From NCBI RefSeq assembly GCF_964204645.1, contig NC_134034.1:12839962-12903961 (forward strand): a stretch of DNA of 64,000 nucleotides, read 5' to 3'. The DNA is from Tubulanus polymorphus (taxonomy: Eukaryota > Nemertea > Palaeonemertea > Tubulaniformes > Tubulanidae). The notes beneath the pieces are model-generated. The model had not been told where the DNA came from, did not search any database, and worked only from the letters and a program-made list of their open reading frames with translations. Below are positions 14,001 through 29,000 of this stretch, piece by piece (positions within the stretch are counted from its first letter, which is position 1; the number at the start of each line of letters is the position of its first letter). Both the position numbers and the translations under genes were made by a program.

Positions 14001-17000
14001 TTCCATTAAACGGTTCTAAGATTCAACTTACCAAGTACCGGTACTGAGTACATTTCATTTTACTCAAATGATTCCATAAGAGTAAAATGAAATATGTACT
14101 CAGTATTATACAATGCGACAAGTTGATAGTTATGCGTTTAAGCAGCAGAAATGGATTCTGATTCCACATTAGTTAAGGGAAAGGCCACCGAATGAAGTTC
14201 TGCGACCTAGGGGCTGCAGTTGCTCAAAAGATGGTTAAAGATAACCGGTTGATAAATAACATATAGTAACAATGAACTTTTAATAGTCACTATAACTATC
14301 CACTGGTTAACTTTTGAGGAACTGCAGCCCCTGGATTTAAACTCCCTAGGGCCCGGTTTTACAGACTGGTATTACCTTTAACTTGGGGGCTAACCCCAGG
14401 GTTAAAGGTAAAACAAGTCAATAAAACCGGGTCCTGAACTGTGGATCGTAGCAGACTCTTACCTTCCCCCTTGGCGAACACACTGTCTAGAATATGCTTC
14501 GCCAGTTTGAACTCTTTTCCTTCCCACAGTTTTTTCAGTTTGCAGATTTTCATTTCGAGTTCGTACTCGGCGAGCGCCGCCTGGTACACGGTGTTTATAG
14601 ACTGACTGTGTTCGACGATGTTTAACGACAACAGTTCGTTAACGGTGAACTGAACCGACGCGTCGTACTGTTCACCCATACCGACAAATATCTGTCTCCA
14701 ATGTCGTTCCTATCACAAATAAAATATGTAGAGAATCTCACGATATTCACGAAAATGATTCCATGAGCTTATGTTGTTTAGAAGTCGTGACTTCCGCACA
14801 AATACGGTCCCGGGCCCAGTTTCATGAAAAAGTGTATGCCTAAAACGGTTAAGTTTGAATTGTTGTCCTCATTGAAAACGTGAAGTAACCAACAGCAATT
14901 AAACCATAGATTTGAGTTTAACTTTTTTGTGAAACTGGACCCTGGGCCAGTTGCACAGTCGTGACTTAAGTCCAAAAGTGGTCTTAAATCTTGAGACTGG
15001 TCCGAAGTTGTTAGATTGGTTATAGAACTAAGTTGGTCTTAGACTGGTCTCAAGTCTCAGGCCATGACTATGCAACCGACCCCAGGATCTGATGACTGGA
15101 CTTGTATTAGATTGGTTTCAGAACCCAACAGATTAGTCTTATATTGTAGAATAGCCACAATCTGCGTGGAGAGTAGAATGTAAAAACCTGGTGCCGGTTG
15201 CACAGTCCTGACCGGTTGCATAGTCATGGCTTAGCCTTAAGACCAGTCTAAGACCAATCTAGTTCTATAGCCAATCTAACAACTTAAGACAAATCTAAAG
15301 GTTTAAGACCCCCTTTGGACTGAAGTCACAACTGTGCAACTGTTTAACTGCCCCATGAATTTAAAACCAATTTCGTATTACAAATTGGTTTTTAAATAAT
15401 TTAAATTTGTACATAGTGGGTTTTAAACTTTTAGTTTTTTAGATTGGTTGTAGAACTTAAGACAGACTTGGTCTTAAACAGTTATAATTTGCTATAGAGC
15501 CGAAATGGTCTAGTCTAAGACTGGTCTAAAATAGTTAGATTTGCTATAGAGCCGAAATGGTCTAGTCTAAGACTGGTCTAAAATAGTTAGATTTGCTATA
15601 GAGCCGAAATGGTCTAGTCTAAGACTGGTCTAAAATAGTTAGATTTGCTATAGAGCCGAAATGGTCTAGTCTAAGACTGGTCTAAAATAGTTAGATTTGC
15701 TATAGAGCCGAAATGGTCTAGTCTAAGACTGGTCTAAAATAGTTAGATTTGCTATAGAGCCGAAATGGTCTAGTCTAAGACTGGTCTAAAATAGTTAGAT
15801 TTGCTATAGAGCCGAAATGGTCTAGTCTAAGACTGGTCTAAAGTAGTTAGATTTGCTATAGAGCCGAAATGGTCTAGTCTAAGAATGGTCTAAAATAGTT
15901 AGATTTGCTATAGAGCTGAAATGGTCTAGTCTAAGACTGGTCTAAAATAGTTAGATTTGCTATAGAGCCGAAATGGTCTAGTCTAAGACTGGTCTAAAAT
16001 AGTTAGATTTGCTATAGAGCTGAAATGGTCTAGTCTAAGACTGGTCTAAAATTGTTAGATTTGCTATAGAGCCGAAATGGTCTAGTCTAAGACTGGTCTA
16101 AAATAGTTAGATTTGCTATAGAGCCAAACTAAGATTAGAATATGGATTTCATACATACCTTCAGCGTTTGACTGCTCAGTTTATTCAGTATAGGCAGATA
16201 GGATTTAAACTCCTGTAGGTTTCTATAGAACTGTATAAGCACTTGATCGTCTAACGGAACGTGTCTCTTCATCTGGACAGCGATTCCCTGCCATTCGTGA
16301 ATCTTCTCCAAAATCTTCTTCACGTTCAACTGAAAATAGAAACACAAATATGTTTCTCACGTTGTTTCATTGTTTGTGAGGAGGGGATGATGGGTTGGTT
16401 CGGGGTCCAGTTTCATGAAAAGTTTGAACTCAAAATTTCTGATTAATCACTTAATTCACATTGTCAATGAGGACAAATTAACTTATACGAAGCCGAACTA
16501 AGCTTAAACTTTTTCATTGTGAAACCGGACCGCGAGTCCAGATTAAGTTTTGAGTTGGGATTTGATTCACTGAAAATGAAATGATTTTAACCTAGAGTTA
16601 ACTCTAACTCACAAGACTGTGGAACTGGATCCTGAGTTCAGAGTTTAACTCTAATTCACAGCTGTGGAACTGGATCCTGAGTTCAGAGTTAACTCTAATT
16701 CACAAGACTGTGGAACTGAATCCTGTGTTCAGAGTTAACTCTAATTCACAACTGTGGAACTGGATCCTGAGTTCAGAGTTAACTCTAATTCACAAGACTG
16801 TGGAACTGAATCCTGAGTTCAGAGTTTAACTCTAATTCACAGCTGTAAAAGATTTAACTCAGCATTAACTCATTGAAAGTTAACTACCTCTAACTCACAG
16901 AGTTAACTCAGGAGACTGAAGAACTGGATCCAGTTCCACAGTAGTGAGTTAGAGTTAACTCTGAGTTAAAATTAGTTCATGAGTTCATTGAGCTAACCCA

Positions 17001-20000
17001 GAGTCAAATCTTAACTCACAACTGTGGAACTGGACCCTGAAAGTGAGATATACCTTTCTGAACAGCATATTCCTCCAGTCTTGTATCGTACTGATCGATG
17101 TATCCAGATACTTCCACAATTCGTGGCGAATTTCCATTTTCGCTTGAAGATCTTTCAGATATTCCAAATCACACGATTCCCCTGCGAAAAATACAAATTC
17201 TCGTTTAACCCAAAACAAGTATCGTACGAAATATCACATCACATTTTGATATATCTGAGAATGTATTGTAATGTAATTTATTTCATCATCAATTATAATT
17301 ACAAATAAAATCTATAACAAATAAGTAGCTTGATGATGAGGAACAGAGCCTTAAAGGCTGTACAATCACTAGGACGTTCAGGCCCCTAGAGAAAAATAAC
17401 AGAAGAAGATTGATGGTAATGATAATAATAGTAATGCTAATAATAATAATGCTAATAATTATTATATTATTATTATTATATTAATAATAATAACAAGAAT
17501 AATAATTATTATTATATTATTATTATATTAACAATAATAATAATAATAATGATATTAATGCTAATAATCATAATGACAATAATTATGATAATAATCATAA
17601 TGACAATAATCTGATGAATATCTGATGAATATCTGGTATTGTATCTGTACCTGTGATAGTTTTCTTCCAATCGCTGACTTCGTGAAGTTTATCCCTGATT
17701 TTGATAAACTGCGCGAAAAGTTGCCGCAAGTCGGTAAGAATTTCGTAACAATTCGACGACGGATTCAGGTATTTTCCGGACGTCGCCTCGGTTACCAGAC
17801 GATTAGCCTCGTCCTCGAGCTTCTACAAAAATATCCCCGCAAAAAAATTGACGTTTATTTTAAGAACTTACGAAACAAAAAAAATAGCGATGAAAATGTG
17901 ACGCCGGTTTATCATCAAAAACAACCCAGTTGACAGACGTGAATCAACCTGATATCTCGAATTGGAGCAGTTTTCACCAAAAATGACACAAAAAAGTGTT
18001 AGTTTTTTTCAATAGAAAATGAACTAGAAATTATCATAATTTTCAGAGTATTTCGATATTTTTGATAGTAATTGAGCTCTCAAAAAGAGTAGAAATTACG
18101 CTCAAATAGAAGTCATTGAGTCAAGTCTGAGTTGGGTTTGGAGTTAAATCGATTCGATCAAATTTAACTCCTGACAGCGAAAATGGATTGAATATCTTAA
18201 TCACGTTGCCTTCAAATAAAAGGTAAATATGTTACAAAGTTTCACGCTGAACGACAGTTACATACATTACATCATTTAGAACTAAAGTGCGCGCATCTAT
18301 AGACCGTTCCTGACTAGATACCACGCTTCACATCGGCCCCCCTCCCCCAGGACTCTTCATCAGAATCTTTAACTATCTGCATTGTATTGTCCCAGGGTTG
18401 CAAACCTCTGAAAAGTGCTATCAGTAACAAATGGAAATTTTTCAATAAGCATTTCATGGAAATATGAAAGAATATATCTAGATTAATCAGTAATCAACAG
18501 TTAGACCCTCAGTAACATCTTTCATATGTCTGTATGCATCAAACAAATCAAATCAGTATTTTCTATTATAAAATAGTAACAAATACTGAAAATCAAGAAC
18601 AGTTGGCAGCAGCTTTGCTTGCGTTGTTCATTGCATTATCGGAATTTGGGGAAGGAAACACAATATGTACATTTCATTTATGTTTTCAAAAATTGCCCTC
18701 AGAATTAATCATTCCTGTACCGGATCTGATCAGAAACCCTTGTAGACAATGATAGCGGGATAGTCACCACACCTGACTGGTCACCAGTCACTACACCTGA
18801 CAGGTCACCGGTCACTACACATGACTGGTCACCAGTCACCACACCTGACTGGTCACCACTACTAACTGGGTTACCACACTGACCAGTCAAACTTTCACAC
18901 TCACTCAGTCACCAAGAGCTCAGTGGTCTAGTGGGTAGGACTGAGGGCTGGCAAGTTAGAGACCCAGGTTCAAATCCCACATTGGCTAGGGTTACAGTTA
19001 CAGAGGAGCTAGGGTTACGGTTTCGAATCAGGGTTCGTGGATTTTTCTAGCTAGAACTGGGAGAGCCTGTGGTTGGGGCTGATTACCAAATTTTCTATGC
19101 TGTATAAATAAAGCCATTTTGATGACCAATTTTTCCACTTTTGCTACAGAACAGTCTAAGACGCATAATAGGCCAACAATGGCTTCCTTTATGCGATCAA
19201 GGTAGATGTGTTTAGTTTAAAGGTTGATGATGTCATAAGGGGATTTCAAGCCATCTTTCCTCAGAGGGTCTATAGATTGTTAGTTGAGAGTGTAGCCACA
19301 CATTTAAAACAAATAAGCAGGAATTCAAGCATTTTTTATTAAAACACAACATTAAACAGAAAAACACAAAAATGTAATCAATTTTATTTGTTACATCGTT
19401 TACATTATAATAATTAGTTACAACAATAAAATAAGAGTTCAGGATTAAACATCAAGTTAAAATTGGAGCGAGTCTATTAGATTGTTATGAGGGGAGGGAG
19501 GTTGAGGGGAGGGAAGGATGGGTTGGTGCAGTTTAATACCATTATATCACTCGGGGGGTCATCGAGTGCGCTGCTGCGATTCTCGGCAGACGGAGCAGTT
19601 TCAGCAGACGGAGGAAGAATCGGAAGAATCTCCATCAAAGCCGTCGCGTCGATTCCTTCTAGTTTCGTCGGACTGACCGACGGTAGTTTCCGCGGCGATG
19701 GGGCAGACGTTATCTCATTGTTGTCGGGTTCCGATTGTTTCCGTGGCGATTGTTGTTGATGTTGTTGAAGTTGTTTTTCGAGGAGGACTTTCCCGATTTT
19801 TGTCGACTGACGACGACTGATTTTACTGACGACGTTCATCATTCGATTCTAGCAGACGTACGAATAAATTATAGCAGACGTACGATAGATTATAGCAGAC
19901 GTACGAATAAATTATAGCAGACGTACGATAGATTATAGCAGACGTACGAATAAATTATAGCAGACGTACGAATAAATTATAGCAGACGTACGAATAAATT

Positions 20001-23000
20001 ATAGCAGACGTACGAATAAATTAATGAACAAATGAAAAGTTTGTTCTCCCTTTTTTCTGCTTGAAAAGCTATTTAAGGAAAAATGATTTAGAAACGCAGA
20101 TTGAAATCAATTTAAAATCAAAAAGAATTAAAAGAGAATTTGAATTGAACATTTGAACACTAGTCGAGACAACGAAATAAACTGATTGAAATAAAACAGG
20201 ATTTTGTAAATAACCGACATGTTTTTACCTGGTACGTATCGTCAAGGGATTTTGTAAGTAACGGCGTTTGTATAACTACGAACGTGTTCGCGTCGGACAT
20301 CACTTGAATAAAATCATCCCACGCGTTAGAAACGCTCGTCTCCAACTTCTCTTCATCTCCGTTCAACTGACGATAACTCATTCTTATCACCTAGACAACC
20401 GATAACAATAATAATAGTTATCATCACCTAGACAACCGACAACAACCGTTAACAGTTACTATCACCTTGACAACCGGAGACAATAATAAGTTATTATCAC
20501 CAAGACGACCGACAACAATGATAACAGTTACGATCACCGAGACAACCGGAGACAACATTGACAGTTTCTATTTACGAGTGAAATGAATATTTGATTTTCT
20601 AGTTTTAAAGATTTGAATCTAGAGTTCAATGCATGGAATTCACAGTAAGGAATTCAAGAGATGACCACCGATTTACAAATTTCCCGAGTTTTCCCTGATT
20701 TCCCCATGTCACATCAGTGGCGCCACCCTGTAACTGTTCGTGCTGGGCGGTGAAGGATATGACTGTTTACCTCAAACAACTGACGTATATACTCCTGATG
20801 TTGCTGATAGTGAATTTTCTTTTCTTTGTATTGCTGTAGATTTTTCGAGTAAGCAGCAAATTTATCCAACGTCGTCTGCTTGTCTTTCATGTTCTAATTT
20901 ACAAATGAAAAAAAAACAATAATTTTTACGATCAACCACACAATTCAAATGTGAATCCAACTGCAAAACTGGTCTTAACAACTCATACAACTGGGCCCAG
21001 TTTCACGAAAAAGTTAAAGCCTAAAACGGTTAAGTTTGAATTGTTGTCCTCATTGAAAATATGAAGCGATTACACCAATTACAGCGATTACACCAAAAAC
21101 TTGAGTTTAACTTTTTTGTGAAACTGGGCCCTGGTCTAATGTTGTTAGATTAGCTATAAAGCTAAGATGGTCTTAAATCTAAACTACGCAGCAGGCTCCA
21201 ATTCAACAGTAAGAAAGTGATACCTCAAATTGAATCATCTCTATCCCTCTTCCCCACTCCTTCCCTTCCCTTCCACTCTCTCCTCACTCATACTAACCTC
21301 GATCATGACGTCCATTTCCTCGACGAACGTTTTCGCCAAGTTCCTCGTTTCCCTCGCGAGGTAATGACACAATTCTCGATGAATCTCGTTCAGACGAGGA
21401 ACGAGTAACTCGTGTATTCCATTCGTACAGTTTACGAACACGACTCGATTCCTCGTGAGGAACTGATGATCGAAACTCTTAATTCTCTCGATCCACGTTC
21501 GAATTTCTGTCAATTTTTGCTGCAACGAAAAAATTATGAATAAGGCAGTCCAGGGCCCGGTTTTATAGACTGGTATTACCTTTAACACGTGGGTTAACTC
21601 AATTGAAAATGAATTGAGTTAACCTCCGGATTAAAGGTAATACCGGTCTATAAAACTGGGCCCAGGGGTTTATTTTAAACCAGATACAGTAGAATGTGCT
21701 GTAGCGTCCAGCAAATTGTGTCCAGCCAAAAATAAAAAAATTCTATTTTGTCTTAATCCTTTCAGGGCGTCTACACTGCAGTGCTGTGTATAGATCAACT
21801 TGGCTAGTACACCGCACCATATTAATATTTCTATATTAATACAAGGCGCCACACCCCTCTCCCCATCCTGGTTTTCTGATTCAGAGTTTAAAAAATTTTT
21901 TTTTAAATCGATCAAGTTGTACAACTATTAAACGCACCTCGAAAGTAAAAGGGGGCGCTCCTTTCCATTCTGCGGTCGATTTATTCGTCCAGCTTCGAGT
22001 GAATTGTGAAATCTCTTTCAACCAGTTGTTTTCAGCGCAGTACTGATCAATTTCGTCGAACGCTTCCGTCATCAGAGTTTCGTATTCGTCTATAGCTCGT
22101 CTATATGACTCACTACATGCAACAAAACAATTCCGAGATGATACATAATACCCGAACATACGAGTAATCCCACAATATATTCAGCATTAGTCGCCTGGGG
22201 TCAGTTGCACAGTCGTGACTTAAGTCCAAAGTGGTCTTAAATCTTTAGACTGGTCTTCCGAACATATGAGAAATCCCACAATATATTCAGCATTAGTCGC
22301 CTGGGGTCAGTTGCACAGTCGTCACTTAAGTCCAAAAGTGGGCTTAAATCTTAAGACTGGTCCTAAGTTGTTAGGTCGGTTATAGAACTAAGTTGGTCTT
22401 AGACTGGTCTTAAGTCTAAGCCATGACTCTGCAACCGGCCCAAATTTCGTGGAAAAAAATATACAAACATTTCAGCTCTACAACTTGGTAGGGTAGAATT
22501 TGACAGCTGCAGGGCAAAATATATGAAATTTACTGATTTCTACCCTTTAGAATTCAAATTGAACTAGATAACTTGGAACCGATGAGTCCTAGCATCTAGG
22601 CTATCGCTGTTAGTAAGGTTTCAAGAAACAATCGTAGATCTGGGTCCAGTTCCACGGTTACGAGTGGAAATTTGATTCAGAGTTAACTCATTGAAAATGA
22701 ACTAACTTTAACTGTGGGTCCAGGGTCCTGATAATTCTCTATAGATAGACAAGTCACCAAATTGAAGAAAGACAGGGACAATAGTCAAACAGGGTCTAAT
22801 GAATATTTACTCGATCTCAAACTTTGCCCAAACTAAATTCGCCTGTCTTTGTTCCTTTTTTACTTTTTGAAGATGTAACCACAATCAAAAAGATGAATTT
22901 ATGAAAGTATGTTTTGACTCAATTCCATGCGTTTTGAAATGTGAAAATTTTTCTTTTTCATCATAATTGTGGATCTCTATTCATATTAAACCCAGTTGTG

Positions 23001-26000
23001 TTGTATAAACGTTACTTACTCTGCGTTGAGTTTCTCTTTTAGATTCTCCGCCGATAAAGCTACGAAGTCCGAACCTCGATCCGTCTGCTGTATCGGCGGT
23101 ATTATCTGACTGTAATGATGAACCAGATCGGGTGTAGCCACGCCTAAATCGTCCTCTCTCTTATCAACCGTCGCTGAAAAACATAAATACAACTCGCAAG
23201 CTTCAACGCCAAACTCAAAACAATTCTGTTCCGTGCAGCATTTAACTCTCAGAAAGCACATTTCAACTCTTACAGGATTGCCCTTAATAAATTACATTTA
23301 TTATTACCATTATCATTATTATTAATACTAACATTATCAATATCATTACTCTTATTATCATTATTATCAATTCATGTTTTTTCATCAAATAGTACTTTCC
23401 AATTGAACCCAGCTCACTGGTTATTCGAATCCGACTAGGTGGCGCTACTACTAAGCATGTCCTTCTACACACTAGCGACACCTGGTGGATCATCACTAGC
23501 CACGGTAGTAGTTTTTTAACGAACCTAGTTCTAGAGGAGTCGGCGTGTCTAATTTGAATTCGAGACTGTTCCACGTTTTTCGATCCGTCTGCTCGGTTTC
23601 GGCCGCCGTCTGCGTAATCATAGAGGGCGTCGCCGTATCGGGATCGCGTAACGACGGTAACGCTAGTTTATGACCGATCGGTTTTAAACGGAATTCCGAA
23701 TAACTGCTTCTGTTGAATAAAACAATGGAACAAATATTCAAACGGAAATCAGATTTGATTTCTAATGAAATGGACCCCAGTTCCACAGTTAGCTCTGAGT
23801 TCCACGGTTAGGACCGAGTTCCACAGATCTTGGTTGAATTAGAGTTAAAATTAATTCGATGTTTTCGCTCTTTTAAGCGAGAGGCCCGCGGAGCCGGAAT
23901 CGGACTTACTGAGATCGTTTAGTCGACCGGTATGTAGTGATATCCTCGTAGTCGATAGTCCGTACGATATCGCTGAGTTTATGAGGAATGTTGAATATCG
24001 AATCGGAAACGGAATTCATGAAGATTTCACGATTCGGACAGAAACAAAGTTCATCTGAAACGACAAAAAAAAAAAAAAAACAGAATTTGATTTCATAGTT
24101 TGGTTCAAAAGATTCCGTCGTTCAGTTTCAGTTTATTGAGAGACAAACCGTTATCGGAGAATTGTAAGAATGCTTGAAAGAGTCCATCTCTCTCGGCAGA
24201 CGCATTCTTCATCACTTCATTCACAAACGTTAAAACGTTCGATATAGAAATATCGATGAGATTGGAGAGGACGATCTGATCGATGAGTTTATAGAATATC
24301 GGTAATCTCCTGTACAGAGAGAGAGAGAGAGAGAAATAAAACAATCATTAGAAAACTGAATGAGAAAAGAGACAGACAAGATCTTCAGGGACAGGGTCTT
24401 CAGGATCAGATCTTCAGGGACAGGGTCTTCAGGGACAGGGTCTTCAGGAACAGGGTCTTAAGGAACAGGGTCTTCAGGATCAGATCTTCAGGAATAGATC
24501 TTCAGGAACAGTGTCAGGGACTTCACCAACAGAGTCTAATGAAAACTTACTTCAGGGACAGGAACAGGGACTGCAGGAGGGTCTTCAGGGATAGGGGAGG
24601 GACAAGGACAGGAACAGGGGCAGGGACAGGGATGGAGACAGGAGCAGGGGACAGGAAGGGGGACGGAGACAGGGTCTTCAGGGACAGCGACAATAGTCAA
24701 ACAGGGTCTAATGAATACTTACTCGACCTCAAACTTTGCCCGAACTAAATTCGCCTGTCTTTGTTCTTTTTTTACTTTTTGAAGATGTAACGAATCTTTG
24801 GAACTGAAGTAATAAAATGAAATTTACATTCCAGAAATACACGTTTCCAGAAACGATGGCTGCTTCCGTAAATCCACCTATGACATCATCGCAAAATCAA
24901 TTTCTCTACTCACAAAATCATTTTATGCTGTAACTGTTCCTCGCAATATTGAACTTTCTTGTACGATTCAATTTCGGTCATTTCCAAAATCATTTTACAA
25001 AATCTGAAAATCGAATAAAAATTAGAATACCGGTAACAATATAATTCGGCGGAAGAGTTTCCTGGTTTTAGCGTTTACCTGTAAAATCGTTCGAGCACTT
25101 TCTCGGAAAACTTCGTCTTCTGCTCTATAGTGCGTTCATACGTAACTAAGGGATACGACTGACTACAATATCAACACACAAAATATTCTGAATATATACA
25201 CGGGAATCTATTCATACAGTACGTGTGACCCCATTTAAACTTACTCTCGTTCAAGCGGTAATAATTCTAATGTCGTCAATTCTTTCATCAATCTACGGAC
25301 AAAATAGAAAAAAACAATATTTTAGCAAATTGCACGAAGCCTGGTACAAAAACGAACAAATAACAACAGGCCAGAGTCAGTACGGACAGAGTCAGACTTG
25401 ATACAGCGGAACCTTGTGTTAATATGAGTCTTGTGGGTAAAAGTGAAATTGTTGTATTAAACGCGGGTTTGATTTATATAAATATCTATAGCTGGGGACA
25501 CGTTGGAAGCTTGTAACACTTTTCCACTTCTATGGTTCAGGAATACTGAGGACTAACATACAGTCGAAATGTGAAATAAACTACGTAAGTAAATAATTAC
25601 TTTTCAACTTGTAGCAGTGCGGCGCTGAACAGCGGAACGCACTGTATCATAGAATCCTCCACGGACGAGCGCATTTTCTCGAATCGACAAATACTGACGT
25701 TTTTCTGCCATCTGAAAAATTTACATTCTCATAAAAACAAGTTTCAAATCGAAAGAAATCATGGCCCAGTTTTATTACCTTTAACCCGGGGGGCTAACTA
25801 AATTCATTTTCAATTGAGGTAACCCCCGGGTTAGAGGTTAATACCAGTATATTAAACCGGGCCCTGATATAAAAGAATGATTTTACTCGTACCTTCGCAT
25901 TGATTTTAAAACGAGGAAGTATTTAAAGAACGGTATTTTCGAGACGGCAGCGTGTAAGACGGCGTCTTTTAACCAATCGGTGAGTGACATACTCTCGGTG

Positions 26001-29000
26001 ACCAAACCTTGAACGTGGATCACTCCGAATGTGGAGAATACGTAATGTTCATCATCGGCCTACAATAAATATATATTACACATTATCAATATCGGTTTAC
26101 AACCTTAATCACCTCTTCATGTCTCTCACTCCCTCTGCCCTTTCCTTCTGATATCTACTCTCCCTCTCATCACTACTCTCCCTCTCCCTCTCCCTCTCAT
26201 CACTACTCTCCCTCTCCCTCTCCCTCTCCCTCTCATCACTACTCTCCCTCTCCCTCTCCCTCTCCCTCTCCCTCTCCCTCTCCCTCTCATCACTACTCTC
26301 CCTCTCTCTCTCCCTCTCCCTCTCCCTCTGATATCTACTCTCCCTCTCATCACTACTCTCCCTCTCCCTCTCCCTCTCATCACTACTCTCCCTCTCCCTC
26401 TCCCTCTCATCACTACTCTCCCTCTCCCTCTCCCTCTCCCTCTCATCACTACTCTCCCTCTCTCTCTCCCTCTCCCTCTCCCTCTGATATCTACTCTCCC
26501 TTTCATCACTACTCTCCCTCCCCTCCCCTCCCCCTCTCTGATATCTACTCTCCCCTCCCTCCCTCTTATCACTGCTCACCTTCTGTTTACTAGTTTCTAT
26601 CAGCTCGTACGGAGTGTAATGTCGTCTGTTCGCCGCGATGTTGAAATAAGCGAATTCTATTCGTCCGGTGTGAAAACATTTCATGAAATATTCGACGGCT
26701 TCTCGTCCGGTTTTCAGATGAGCTACGTCTAATAAACTCTGAAATATACCAGAAAAAAACCTCTCGCGTACATAAAACATGCCTGCATAGAATCTCTTAG
26801 CTTTCAGTTATTCAATTACCTTCACTGAAGATGAAGAGAGAGATGATGTTTTCTTTTTGAATTTTCGACTTCCAGCTGAACTCGATTGAGTTTTATCTTT
26901 CATTTCATCCTACGAATAAATTAACAGAGATTCAGGTTAACAGATCCTACATGTAAAAATACTCAGAACTGGAGTCAGTACTGGAGGTTTCCAGATTCCC
27001 AGTGGCAGGAGGGGTACTGAAGACAGTACTGGAGGTTTCCAGATCCCCAGTGGCAGGAGGGGTACTGAAGACAGTACTGGAGGTTTCCAGATCCCCAGTG
27101 GCAGGAGGGGTACTGAAGACAGTGCAAGGTTTCCAGATCCCCAGTGGCAGATGGGGTACTGAGGACAGTACTAGAGGTTTCCAGATCCCCAGTGGTAGGA
27201 GGGTACTGAAGACAGTACAAGAGGTTTCCAGATCCCCAGTGGCAGGAGGGGTACTGAAGACAGTGCAAGGTTTCCAGATCCCCAGTGGCAGATGGGGTAC
27301 TGAGGACAGTACTAGAGGTTTCCAGATCCCCAGTGGTAGGAGGGTACTGAAGACAGTACAAGAGGTTTCCAGATCCCCAGTGGCAGGGGGGGGGGGGGTA
27401 CTGAAAACAGTACTAGAGGTTTCCAGATCCCCAGTGGCAGGAGGGGCACTGGACTCAATTTTTTACCTCTGGATCCGGTAAATCTACATCCATAGCGTGA
27501 GCCGTCAGTCCTAAACAATGACCCCACAACGATTCACCTACAAACAGAAATAAAACAACGTTTTATCTCTCGTTTTATCGAGATTAAAATCCCAGATGGA
27601 ATCGCAGCAGATTTAATTACGTACGAGTAGCAGTTTCGAAGGCGACGGCCGGAAGAGATTTCCTCAAATCGCTGAACGTTAAACCAGCCGGCTGCAGATT
27701 GATCTCTTCGTATTCTTCCTACAAATTAAACAATTCAAACACTGCATCAGACATTGATTTCATGAGTCGTAAATTTGACAGCCGTGGCCTCTTTGATAAT
27801 ATGACTTCCTTCCCTGACTATTCCCTGACATGCACATTGTTTTCCTGGACTTATTCTACTAAGAATCCAATCAACAAACACAGTCAAATACGTAAGACTG
27901 TTACGGAAACTGTTTGAGTCGGCAATATCAACAAGTTTAACTGACTTTTCCCGATTTCAAAAAGAAAATTCCCCATATTTTTCCTGATTTCCAGGGGTGG
28001 GTTTCATAGATGTGGAAAAAAAATAGTAGTCCCTGGGAACATTTTGAAATTTGTCAGTTATAATAACCATGGTTTCTCATTGTAACTATATTGGTTGTCA
28101 CCTACAGATTGTGGATTTATCCCTAGGGATAACTTCGATACTCTGTCTATGAAACCGGGCCCAGGTAGGTGGCGCTGGCCTGTTTGTATAAAGTAGGTTT
28201 TTAGATTGTTTACTGCCTTAAATAAAACTATCAACTCAATTTACCTTTATCAAACTTTTACGTTTTGTTAAACTTACGAAATAGTTCGTCCTGAATAGAT
28301 TTTTCTTCGAAGGGAACGCGAGTTGAGTCGGGGGTGTTTTAAATTTCGACGCGATCGGAGTAAGGTTAACGCCGCGAGCAGCAGCAGACGCAGCAGCAGC
28401 AGACGCAACAGCAGCAGACGGAGAGCCGACGTTGAACGGATTTTTCCCCGTCGTTTTCGAACTGATCTTCTGCATCTCTTGCGGAAACACGGCTTTCAAC
28501 GCGTCGAAGACGGTTAGTTTATCGTCAGGATCGTCGCGTATGAAATCGTAAATACGTTCTAGATAGTGATATATCTACAAAAACAACACGAGATGAATGA
28601 GTCTAAATTAACGCAACCCGGTTTCAAAAGCCTAGTTTTAATGATTTCAATAAATAATCATTTGAGATTGAAAACCAACTGTTATACAGGGCTCAAGTTG
28701 CACGATAGCCTTCAGGGCCCAGTTCCATAGTCATGGCTTAGGCTTAAGACCGATTTAAGACCGTCTTAGTTCTATAACCGATCTAACAACTTAAGACCAG
28801 TCCTAAAATTTAAGACCATTTTTGGACTTAAGTCTCAACCAAGGAACCGGCCCCAGAGAGATAAGGCGCGATGCGGTTGCATTCTTCAGTGCTGAGTGAC
28901 AAGGAAGTGGGTTCGAGTCCCACTGATGGTGAGCGGGCAACACTTCAAAGGCCATTCCATCGTACAATCCAATTCAGGTCAGTCTCAAGAAACCAAGATC

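Noticed and set aside
22799-22871. Mutually exclusive exon paralogous to DNHD1 exon 13
   Set aside because: The copy lacks an acceptor and the first 12 exon bases, and its donor is weakened, so alternative use is unlikely.
26109-26780. 223-aa frame rich in RERERE on the minus strand
   Set aside because: Real DNHD1 exon 7 (26580-26738) reads into the CT-rich intron array; the Arg-Glu part is (GAGAGG)n, after a good GTGAGC donor.
27002-27481. 159-aa and 128-aa frames over the 48-bp repeat
   Set aside because: Repeat artefact in DNHD1 intron 5; the 48-bp period keeps frames open on both strands.
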